Shown one piece after another: positions 13,501 through 25,500 of a DNA stretch of 35,860 nt; the first letter of the stretch is position 1, and every line of letters starts with the position of its first letter. The DNA is from Plakobranchus ocellatus. Lineage: Eukaryota; Mollusca; Gastropoda; Plakobranchidae. Location of the stretch: positions 626,406 to 662,265 of the forward strand of contig BLXT01000588.1 of NCBI GenBank assembly GCA_019648995.1. The letters are read 5' to 3'. The notes under the pieces are model-generated. The model was not told the DNA's origin. It saw nothing but the letters and a program-made list of their open reading frames with translations, and did no database searches. The translations under genes were made by a program, and so were the position numbers.

Positions 13501-16500
13501 TTGTGTCACATGGTGCAAGTTTCTTTATTTGATCCATGCAAAATGTATGATAGGAATACGGATAACTGGTGCAAAAATCTTCTAAACAATAGTTTAACCA
13601 CTTGAGTACTGTAGTGTCCAATTCATCCTCAAAAGAAAAAAAAAATTGATTAATTTTGTATTATTTTGCCAATCCATTGTTGACATGATGCATTGGAATT
13701 GCAGAATTATAAAACCCTTCATAAGGTAAAAGTCTAAGATTAAGGTCTGGACATTGCATCTCCTTTTTTCCTTTTTTCTGAGTAGTAAATCTAATTATTT
13801 TTACCACACAATCTGTTGGGGGGGGGGGGGGNAGGTATAAAAAGGCTTGAATTTTTAGGTATGTTGGTCATGCTCACCCATGATGTGACCGTGACATTGT
13901 CATATATATCTGTGATGACACAGTTTTTTTTCCACCACTTGGTGCATGAAAATTCTTATCAGCATTAATGACGAAATTTTAAGCCATGTTTGTCATTGAT
14001 CTTCAAATTGAACCCAGAAGCTTGGTGCTCTGGTCCGTAATAGAGTGTCTGGAAATAACAGAGAATAAGATTTTGCTTGATGATATACCAAATCAACGCA
14101 TGAATTTGGACTTCAGATTAACATAAGCATCATGTTATGTAGTAATTTAGTGATGTGAGGGATTTCATGGTTATTAAGATTAGACTAGATATGAAATAGG
14201 CACAACAGCTGAGTATTTTTTGCTTTTTAAGATCTCAAACAGGCATCCTCACAAGGAAGCAAATGATATTCAGCAGCAATTAATCATTCATTAGGTTAGT
14301 AGATAAGGGCACCCCATATACATCTTTTCTAAATAACACGAAATTTATGTTTATGCAGGAATGAAACTTTCTATAGAGCAGACCCTATTTCAAATTTTTT
14401 TACTATCTATTTATTTAATTTTCTTCCAAATCACTTTAACTCAGGATAATATTTCAAAGGTGTCATCAAGGCCTTTTAAAAGATTAATCGAGTGAGCCTT
14501 TAATTGTATTCTTGCATTTAGTTTATACTGATCCAACTTTATAAAATACTACAATGGGCTTATTATGATAACAGATAGCACTTTATTTGTGAGTCCACTT
14601 GCCAAGTTTGTTCTCTCCCCCCCCCCCCAAAGTTTGCTCTGTATCTAAAAATAAACTAGGTATAGGCTCTTGTAGTATGTTTATAGCAATATTACACTTA
14701 GCAAAGCGCATGTGGCACACTTCAGTCTAGATCTAGGCCAAAACTACAGGCTTAATTACTTTGGTTTAAAACAAATAGTAGATCTAGTCAATAAATATGC
14801 TATAGCTAAATAAGGTAGAAATTTTTTTTTTCTTGTATGTGCGTGCTTTTAAACAGGCTTATTTTTTAAAATTCTGTCAAACGTAATGCTGACAACATAA
14901 TTTCATCATTTGCATATACAACTAATCTGAAATGTTACACTTGTATCCTTGACAATCTATAAATATTTATAGTCATTTCCCAACATAAACCCATGCATAT
15001 ATGCAAGCAATACACTCCTCTGTGACGCAGCCAAGCACAGTTTTACACACTTAAATCCAGGTCACAAGATCACTGAGGAAAGCGACCTAAACCTCAGCAT
15101 GAAGTTATAGGGTAAAAACTGACTTCAAACCTAATGCTTTTTTTAACATAACGTTTTCTGATGTGATGGCGACATAGTAAAACTTATCATAAAAAGGTAT
15201 GGTGTACTCTTTATGCACTTTCCTTTTGCTTCACAAAAAAGAAGTGCACATGATAGGTTCCTAAAAGAGACACTGATTTTTGCTGGCAGACATATTGACC
15301 TCGTTTGATTACTGTTTTTTTTTTTCAAATATATCAAATGATGACATTCTGCATAATCTCGTAAGGACCTCCATAATGTGCATATTAAAGAGGGATAAAG
15401 GCTCGAATTTGCTCCAAGAGGCTCTAGTCTGACATTGTTCTTAACATAATGCCTGTTCCAAAGCTCCCTTAACACAGATTAGAGACTTCTTAGAAGGAAT
15501 AAAAGTAATCTCACAAAATGACAACATATGTTATGCTTGAAAACTATATTTTAGAGGAATATATGAAGACAATGGCAAAGACTTTTGGCTTTCTTAATGA
15601 AGCCAGTAGTAATTGAGGCATAAGCTCATAACAAACTCATATAGCTCTAAGTGTTTATTTTATTTTTTAAGTTAGAGATCTAGAAAGTAACATTCAAACC
15701 TAACTTAATGTGTGTAAAATTAGCATATAACAATAAACATTGATTAGAGACTTCTTAGAAGAAATAAAAGTAATGTCACAAAATTACAAAATGACAAGAC
15801 ACATTTTATTTGAAAACTAGATTTTAGAGCAGTATATAAAAACAATGACAAAGACTTTTGGCTTTCTTAACGAAGCCAATAGTAATTGTGGCATAAACTT
15901 ATAACTAATTTATGTAACTCTAAGTGTTTATTTTGTTATTAAATTTAGAGATCTAGAAAGTAACATTTAAACATAATCCATTTTATGCATGTAAAATTAG
16001 CATATTTTTATCAACAAGCAATAAGTTTTGCATTAACAGTTTAAATTTGGCCCATGTAAAACATAAACACATCACATTAGGCACAGTATACTAATATTTT
16101 AATGGTGAAATTTTATTTGTCACGCAATAGGAACCAATCTTGCAAAATATGTAAAAAAATACCCACCTATTGGCAAAGGATCAAAATTATAACAGCCAAA
16201 TCTAGAGAATGGAAGAAAAAAACATTTGGTTTGTTTGATATTTTTTTCTCATATAGGAGTTATAACTTTGTCATACATAGTATGTTTCTAAACAAATAAA
16301 TTTTTATATTTTTTTCTCATATAAGGTTGTATATTGGCAATCTGAAAGTGACTCATGCTTGAAGGAAGATGGCCTTAAGCCTGAACAGCAATCTGTGACT
16401 GAGAAGCAGATAGTCCTTGACAACCTTGAGAAGCAGATAGTCCTTGACAACCTTTTGCCTTATACCATGTACTGTACCACTGTTGAGGCATTCAACATTG

Positions 16501-19500
16501 CAGGGGAAGGTCCAGCCACCTTGCCTATGCCCCAGCGAACCTCAGAAGACTGTAAGTATTTTATTTCACTCAATTAATTTCTTTCGAAAAGTAAATGTAA
16601 AAGGCATTGTGACAGTGGTCGCTGATAGACTAGATTTCTCTTACTTTCAGATCCCTTTTAGGAACATTGAAATGATTTTTTTTCCTAATTGAGGCAGATG
16701 AGCTTACAGAATATTAGTATGCTGAATAGTGCATCTTTACTTTATTGATTTTTAGTCAGATCCTCTACTTAGAACACTGTATAGTGTTTTATTTTGGCTT
16801 ATATATATATATATATATGTATGGAAATTGGATGCACACTTACTTGCATTCCAATATGTCAAGATTGGCCTTGATTTTTATACCTTAGAGGTCCTGCCTG
16901 TCATTACTTTTGTTTTTTCACACTTCTCCCTATTGTCAATTAACAAAAAAAAAAAAAAACTATGCTAGACTTTGCTTTGCCTTTTACAAAGAACAGTAAC
17001 ATTGATGCTACCAATAACAAAAAATCTCTTATTCTTAATTCAGTTCCCTGCTGTAGAATCCTATATCCATGGCAATTGGTCTCCTCAATCTGGCAAATTC
17101 GGAAATTTGAGGTCTCCCTTTACTTCCCATACACTTATTGCTTCTCAAGATTTACTTCCATAAAGTATTGTGGGAGAAAAAAAAATTATTTCATATTTTA
17201 CTCGATTGCTTTCTCTGTTTCCAGACCCAAGTCCCCCCAGGGAGCTGAGATTTAGGAACATAACATTGAAAGAGCTGGTTGTATTGTGGAGCCCACCCTC
17301 CTCACCCAATGGACAGATTCTTAGATATCAGCTTCAGTATTTTGTCACTGTTGACGATAGTTAGTGCATTTTTTATGGGGGGGAGAGGGGTGCACCTGAC
17401 ATTTAGGCTACACTCACTTGAAGTATTAATTGCACAACTTTGGAATTTCTTTGAGAGGGAAAAATATACTTTATCAATTCCCTGTAAAAAATTTTGAAAA
17501 CTTTTGGTATCAATACCAAATTTTTTTGCTACTCTGAGAAAGTATCGATTACTTTTTTATGATTTCCAGTACTTGCGATTTAAATACATGCCAAACCAAG
17601 GACATGTGTGTCTTTTATTCAAAGGTAAAAACAAAAGAAAATGTCATATTTTGAGATATCAACAAATCATTGAAATTTTTATATATTTCTTTAGAAACTT
17701 CATTTGTGTTTTGTTCACTGTGTTTTAATATCACAAAAAAACCATAAGATTTATTTTCTGATTTTCTTGAAATTAGGCATAGCTGTTGCCTATCATATTA
17801 TCTATAATATAATGAACACTTATATCAATATGTTTACTTTTTAAGGAATTAAACTTTTTAAATTGAAAATAGGGGTCAAACTACTTTCACTTTTATAGAA
17901 TATATAGATTTATAATATAAATGTTGCGGCACTTAGCCTGGCACCGCAAAGGTGAGTCTTGCCAACTCTGAGATGTAGTTAACAACTGTTATCTGTTTGG
18001 TGGCTGGATCAAGACTGAGGCAGGGTACCAACTTCTCACGTATCCTTAGGGTGAGTTAATCTCACCAGGTTATGCTGTGATGTCTCTCTGACACAGGGGA
18101 AAGCCATTTACTTTCCTCCACACTCTCCCCCATCCTAAAGATGCGGTTCCCACCTGAGGTAGAGAAGGTGTGTGGAGGTCACACTTGTGCATGGTGATGA
18201 CCCCCCCAAATACCCTGCCACTGCACTGGCCCCCACCAGGCCCCGTACAGGCCTGTCACTGCATTGGCCCCATCAGGCCCTGTGCAGGCCTGGGATATCC
18301 ATGTCCATGAATGCACGGGTTCCAGTTAGTATGCCACTTTCTCATCCTACTGAATCCACACCTGTGAATATTCCATGAATCTCTCACTGCTCTTGATGCA
18401 TCCCCGTGCACTGCTCTGTATGCTGAACCCAGCATCAGTAGCTGCCCGCGTTTTGGACACAGGAAGATGAGTTGATCCACCTCTGTGAACCTCCTAACCA
18501 TGGATACGTCTCCTGTCGCTCCCATTATGACCACGTCTGTGGCCCTTGTCTCCTCCATGAGGGGCAGGTTGCGGTCGCACATGTGACCTCCTAGACATTT
18601 GACTTTGGTCACCTCTGTGGCCTCCATCCCTTCTTTGATAAACGGGAATCTAGCTGCGGTCACGTCTAACCCTTTGCATTCCTATTTTGGTCACTTCTGT
18701 GACACGCCGAATTTCTCTATATCTGGTGATGGTTCCCTATCCCCACTTTCACGAGACTTTTCGTGGAGGCTTCTTGAACACTGACGCTGTCATCGATGCA
18801 TGTCCTCACCTTTACGAGACCTCTCGCAGGGGCTCCTTGAACCTTGACTTGTCTTCGTCCATAGCCACCCTCACGAGACCTCTCGCGGGGTCTCCTTGAG
18901 TGTTGTTGTCCTTGTACTTAGCCACCCTCACGAGACCTCTTGCTGGGGCTCCTTGAGTTTTGTTGTCCTTGTACTTAGCCACCCTCACGAGACCTCTCGC
19001 GGGGGCTCCTTGAGCTCTGTTGTCCTCCATAGCCACCCTCATGAGACCTCTCAAGGGGGCTCCCTGAGCACTGTTGTCCTCATCCATAGCCACCCTCAAG
19101 AGACCTCTCGCCGGGGCTCCTTGAGTGCTGTTGTCCTCGCCCATAGCCACCCTCACAATACCTCTCGCTTCTTGGACTCATTGTCCTCCACATAAATAAA
19201 ATTTTCCAAGATTTACAAAATATTCTGTTGATTCTTAGATATTGTGTGGGAGAATATTTAGAAAATTTTCAAATTATTTGAAGTTCAGCTGTATGAGAAG
19301 ATAGATTTTGAAAATTTCACATTTTGATCATTGAAATTCAAGATGGTAGTAGTTATTTTAGCAATACTGGTGACAATTATTTTTTCAATATTTTTTTTCA
19401 TGCATGTGACCATGGCCAGTTCATAGGTAAACATCTTTTTTTTTTGTTTTCTTTCCTGCCTTTAATTGCAAAATTTGATAATTATTATATCACAGGGAAA

Positions 19501-22500
19501 TCATTTATTTCAACACACACAATCCTTGGACAAGAGCGGCAGTTTTATGTAAGCGACTTACTAGAAAACCAAAACTACACTTTCCAACTGGCTGCCTTTA
19601 CTAGTATTGGCCGTGGGAACATTTCTCAAGGCAGTGTAATCACAGGTCCTCAGCCAGGTAATTAGCAAATGTAATTTAAGCTCTTGTATTTTGCAAAAGA
19701 TTGTGCACAACTTGAAGATTATTGGTAAAATCTTTTAAATTTTATATTCAAAAGTTTTTAATACTTATTTTACATGCCATGCTTTTGTGTGCATGGGTGT
19801 TTTTCAATAAACTGAGTAGATGAGTTTTTTTTGTTAATCTACATTTACTTCAGAATCATTTACATAGATCACTGGATTTATAGTACAGCCACATTTTTTT
19901 TTACCATAAATATTTAGACGTTAGTTTGATTTTGATGGCAAATGTGTACTTAAATGTTTTGTTAAAATCATTTGCAACTTCTTTAATATTTTGTAAATGA
20001 CTCTTAAAATCTCCTTTGCAAAGAAATAGTTCTTTTATTGTTTCTTCTTTACTTAATTGTATCCAGTGAATATAGGACAATTCACATGCAGCACTCTTGA
20101 ATCCAAATCCACAACAAACTGTTAGTTTTTATCTGTGTAACGATGAAGCCATAAAAAAGGCGAAACATTTTAGTACTGCTGTTCTGCTTTTTTTTTGTTC
20201 CTGGTAGTTTCAGCTTGTGGTCTTTTTTTTTATTTTCATTCTCAGAATAGATAAAATGTGTTTATAATGTCTGCATTTGTAAACATGGCAAATTTTTTTT
20301 TATATGTGTGTGTGTTTGGGAGGGGGGAAGGTAAGTTGAAATGGTATTTCTTGATTCATTTAGAGAGTAGGACTGCAGTTTTCTTATAAATCTAGCATAC
20401 AGAAACTTGATTTTAAGAAATCAGTTGCATGTTTATCTCAGATGCAATAATTTCCTTTTGTCTGAGAGATTCACTATCAAAAGTACAGGTTTTGTATTTT
20501 ATTTATAAAACTATAAGTAACAGTTATGTATTACTAATATTGAATCTGCATCGCAGACGAGTTTAGTATCCTTTAAGTTAAAAGTACCTTATGAGAAGAC
20601 AAGTTAGAGTGACAGAAGACAAAAAGGAGACAAGAAGAAAAAGATTGGGCCCAGAATGATAATTTAAAAATAACCCAAGAATAAACAAGATTAAAATATT
20701 GTAAGAAAAAAAAAACCTTAAAATTAATACAGTGCACTTATATTTGACCATGATTTCTGTGATTTCTAATTGTTATGCCAGCTCATAGATATTTTTCACC
20801 AATACTTTCAGGTTCACCAGGTGCTCCTCTTCAACCACTCGTAGAAAGGAAACAAAAATACATTATTATAACTTGGAAAAATCAGGATGAGGGTTATTCT
20901 CCCATCTATGGCTACCACATTCGCTATCAAGAGCAGCGGTCTAGAAAGAAAAGACAGGGTATAATGATTATTTTATTTTTGTTGTTCTCAGTAGTAGAAA
21001 CACTGAATAATACACAAATAATTTCTCACTGGATAAAAACTGTTAGAAACATTTGTGAAAAGGGACGGTCAGACATGCCTACAATTCCGGATTCGTTCCG
21101 GAATTCTACCAGAAAATGACCTGCATTCCGGAAATCCGCATTTTTATCACAAAATCCGGAATTTCGCCGATTTATGATCAGTCAAACTCACAGAAATAAT
21201 CTAGTGTAGATGTCTAGCGGCGCATCTCTGCATAAATAAACGAGAGTATCAAAGGGCTTAAAGAAAAAAAAAATAACGGCGTTAACACTGGGTCAAACTT
21301 TAAAACTTATAAAATGCATGGCGCTCTTTGCTACACCTTTTTTCATAACACCCAGCGTACATCTTGCAGACTGAGGAGGGGTTGGGGTGGTTTGGGGCAA
21401 ACCTATGGATGCAGGACATCAGACGAACATTATTGTTAGGCCTACCATCAGTCCCATCACTGACTGTTGCCGCGTTGACGGTCGGTCATTCACACTGTGA
21501 CGTCACTCACCTGGACTAGGGTTTTTTTTCAACAGACATATCTTTGCGAGGAAAGCAAATACAAAAATTCTGATGGCAAATTTGAAATCAGCGACCTCGA
21601 TTTAGTGTAATCATCGCGGCAGAATTTCAATTTTAACAGAAATAAAGATTTTGGGATATTTTTCCCGTTTTAAATCTGTCAACTGTACTATTATAGGTCA
21701 ATGGTTTGGTCGGACTTGATTATAGCTTAAGCTAGACTTTAAGACTACTATACGCGCAATCTTATATCTAGAGAAGTTATAAACCCAGCATTGAATTTAG
21801 GCTCGGTGCGAACCTGTCTGATTGATGCCAGGCTCTTGCCATTGCCAGTCCTATGATAATACTATGAACTATCCATAGATTTAGATTTTATTATAATACA
21901 ATCAGGCCTGCGTATCTTGGATAAGTCTACGTCTCTTCAAAATGACAAAAAAGAAATTGGTCTACATAGGAGCTACAATCCGCAAAAGACAACAGCATTG
22001 TACTGTATTCGAAAAGAATGCATCGAGGCAATCCGCATCTTAGGGATGGAAAAGGGAAATGTTGAATGGAATTTTTTATTTGAGAAAAGTTAACAAAATT
22101 GAATTCCAATGGTAACATTGAAATAAGTTACCCAAAGTTAAACAAGTCTTTGCAGTACGAGTAGAATGAAAATTTTAAGGACAAATTTTCTTTTCATAAT
22201 GTCGTTAGTCTAGGGCCGATTTGCTCAACGATAATGTAAACAGATGGGAATGTAAGCACGGAGGCTAAATGTTAAGCAGTTGGTTTAGTGTTTGTGTCGA
22301 TTTAGACAGATACCGATATCCTCTACACTCTCCCCGTCCAAAAGGTACACCTCTGTGATAGTGTTTGTGCCGATTTAGACAGGAACCGATATCCTCTACA
22401 CTCTCCCCCGTCCTAAAGGTACACCTTTGTGATAAATTGGCACTTAGTTAAATTGAGTGGGGTTTTTTTTTAATTTTTTTTTTGTTTAATCAGCGTCAGT

Positions 22501-25500
22501 TCCCGTCATATTCAGATTTGTTCCGCATTTTTATATAATGTTCCGCATTTTTGCCCTTGATGTTCCTCAAAAAAATTTTTAAGGGTAGGCATGTCTGGAC
22601 GGTTAAATGTGATTTTTTTTTAGAACATAGTTTTTGAGGGTTAAGCCAACATTGAATTGATATGTATATCTTTGCCAAGAGTTGACATGGCCCTTTATAG
22701 TTTTCATCTTTACTAAGTTCAAGTTTTAATTTTGGTCATTATTTGCTTGTCAAATGTGCAATTTATAATGCATTTGGAATAGATCAAAAAATTTGATTTT
22801 TAAAAGTCATAGAGTTGCTTCAACCTGTGAAAATGTGTTTTGCTTATATAGGTAGTATTTCAATTAAGCTAATTATTAAATCTCTATAAGACTGCATTTC
22901 AGTTTCAGTTTAGAGCTCATATCTAAATGATGATTTTAGCTTGTTAAAAAAAACAAAAATTTTTTCCTGTTTTGAATTTGTTCATATGTTTACTACAAAA
23001 ATCTCTGAGTATTTGAAAGCCAGCTATTTCACTCTTATACTTGAAAATTACTCTCTTTTTTTTTTTCAATGATAAATTCAGTGCTATTAGTGACATGTCA
23101 GTCATTGCTTTTCTTATTTTCTGCACTGCAGTTCTGTTCATATATTTTGTTAAATTAGTTAGCCATGTTGGTTGTCATAACATTTACTTCGATTTTTTTT
23201 TCACTGTATAATAATATTCCACCAAAATTCAAATATGTTTCACTATATCTTTTGCTCAAAAACTTTTTCCTGTCCTTAGATAATGCAGATGCTTGGGAGC
23301 CTATACTGGAATTAAGCAGTGCTCAGCCCCAAGCTCAAATCAACCTAAATGACCTCAAGCCTAGTACAAACTATAGCTTTAGGGTGCGGGCCATCAATGC
23401 TCAGGGTATCAGTCCTCCAAGCCCTGCCAGCAAAGTGTACAGAACCCCTGCCTCTCGTGAGTTTCTTAAGTGATCTTTCAAAGTAATAATTTTTGGTGAA
23501 ATGTGAACTGAAACAAACATTTTCTGTTTTAAACTTATACAAAATAGAAAATTCTTTAAAATTATTTTAGCAAGGCAAAGCATTTCCGGTCAAAGCAGGC
23601 CTTATCAGTCCCTTCGGACAGACTAACCTGCAGTCAGGCTTATCAGTCCCTTCGGACAGACTAACCTGCAGTCAGACTTGTGTTAGCAAATTTAGAATTT
23701 TTGTAACAATTCAAGATGCACCTAAACCCTGTCAGTTGCACATTTTTTAATACATTTGAGGAGATCAGCTTTTATGTTGTAACAAAGTACTACATTTTAT
23801 CATGTCAGCTTGTTTGCAAAACTTATTATTGGTTCTCAGCTACCTGCATTTGGGCATCAGTGAAAGGCCACAGTACAAAGACTTAAATGCTATGCTATGT
23901 TTAAAATGGATTTTGATGGTTTTTGTCTCAGATAAATTTTTAAAGCATGTTTATTTCAATCACACATAACATGTCAGTTTCAAACTTTGTAATAAATATG
24001 CAAGGTAATTTTTTTTTCTATTTTATCGAAACGAAAAAGAATTTGATTTAAAAAGATATTGTACATTCAAATAAAAATCCATGATTGCTGTAAATGTGGT
24101 TTGTCATAATTATTGTTTCATCTTTACAGTGCCCTTATGGAATTTTTTTTTTTTTGTAATCTTTTTCAGTTGTGAGCAAAAGTGCAAAAGTATTCCATAC
24201 TCAGTGGTGGTTCTTGGTCATTGTGGCTCTCACTGGTGTCATCCTTATTCTCCTCATAATCACCTTGCTTTGCTATGTGGAGAAAAGGAGAAGTAAAGGC
24301 AGTAAGTCACCTCTCCAGAAGTTTTTAAAAGATGATGATGAAAAAGGTGTTTTTATTGTCACAAGGATATCAAAAGTTGGAATTGTAAACAATCTTTATG
24401 TTCAGCTTAGGTCGGTTAAAAAATATTAAGGGAAAAACATATCAACCACTGATTATTACCCAGGTTTTAAAAAGTACTAACGGCCTTACATCATTCTTTT
24501 GGTAAGAATTGCTTTTGTCATTCTTAGTGGCTTGTATCTTGCATTTCAACATGGTTTACATGCCATATAATAAGTGAGTATTTTCATTTCAAAGTGACTT
24601 GTTATTTTTATTGGGAAGCAGCAGAGAAATTGCATAAGCTGTATTCAGTTACTCAGTTAGATTCTTAAAGAATGTCATTTCTATCTGTGCCACTCTGGGC
24701 GACACATTATGTATGCTAATCCTAAAATTGCCGCATGTGCGAAACATTGATCTATATATGCTTAATTTGTTGAAGAACAGGTTTTAAAACCAATGATAAT
24801 CAGTCAGCTGTGACAAATGAAGGATTTTTTTTAAAAGGTTTTCAATGTAAATTTGTACATCTTTATCATGCTATCCATGAGAGTTAAAATTTGACACAGA
24901 AGAACACATCTATCTTGTTTTTACCATACCAAATTTACTGAAAGGAGTTTATAAAACATAATTGTCATGAATTAACATTTGTTAAGGGGGACAAGCTACA
25001 CTTCAGAGCCAATTTCTAAAGTAATACTAATAGAGAAATTAACTTTACTCAAATGATCCTTATGTAATGAATATGTACAAAAATATTTTCATGAAGCGGT
25101 TGCTTAGACAACAGCTACCATCTTGGATTTTTTAATGACTAAAACTCACAAAGTTACTGACGGAACTATTTAATCGTTTCTTTGGTCCATTTTCTGAAAA
25201 ACTGCATCAAATTTTGACCAAATTCACCTACAAATAGCAAAGTTTTAGTGAAAATTGTAAAACAAAATTTAAATTTAAGAAACATAATTTAAAAAGAAAA
25301 TTCAATTAACAGGTATTTGAACATCTTTTTATTTAAAATACACTTTTTTTCTGAACATGCCAATGCTTTATTTCTAAAAGATATCTAAAAAAAAAAAATA
25401 AGGAAGTTAATGGCAAAAAATAAACAGCGATTTAACAGAGAGAAAAAAAGAAAAAAATTTGCCTGACAGAGTGCCGCTCTCCCCCTCCCCCCAAATTAAT

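Larger units (their letters stand above)
13400..16325 (+). other. Intron 8
   Basis: A 2.9-kb phase-0 intron inside FN3-11. It contains a G homopolymer with an undetermined base at 13832, a C run near 14620 and a diverged tandem duplication at 15477-16006 (annotated). No exon-like segment is seen. Confidence 0.75.
17360..19495 (+). other. Intron 10, holding a repeat-rich inserted block
   Basis: A 2.1-kb phase-1 intron. 17360-17921 and 19193-19495 are ordinary AT-rich intron. The middle, 17922-19192, is visibly richer in G and C and holds an LTR-like segment, a polypurine tract and a minisatellite, annotated separately. Confidence 0.8.
20959..23279 (+). other. Intron 12
   Basis: A 2.3-kb phase-1 intron. 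21065-22602 looks like an inserted element (annotated); the remainder is AT-rich with nothing visible. Confidence 0.8.

Noticed and set aside
14010-14060. Second tRNA-like B box on the minus strand (GGGTTCAATTTG)
   Set aside because: No convincing A box at a suitable distance, so a SINE cannot be supported.
16962-17255. Extra exon in intron 9
   Set aside because: Open frames exist, but they show no FN3 pattern, and exons 9 and 10 already join at the normal domain boundary.
18256-18663. Minus-strand 135-codon frame
   Set aside because: Falls inside the GC-richer repeat block in intron 10. Higher GC lowers stop frequency, and the translation resembles no family I know.
18812-19156. Minus-strand 114-codon open frame with a repeating peptide
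   Set aside because: It lies entirely in the 57-bp minisatellite, where unit lengths divisible by three keep both strands open; it lacks a recognisable domain and sits in an intron.
19324-19495. Upstream extension of exon 11 as coding
   Set aside because: The open frame continues upstream of the acceptor by chance; phase from exon 10 and the CACAG acceptor place the exon start at 19496.
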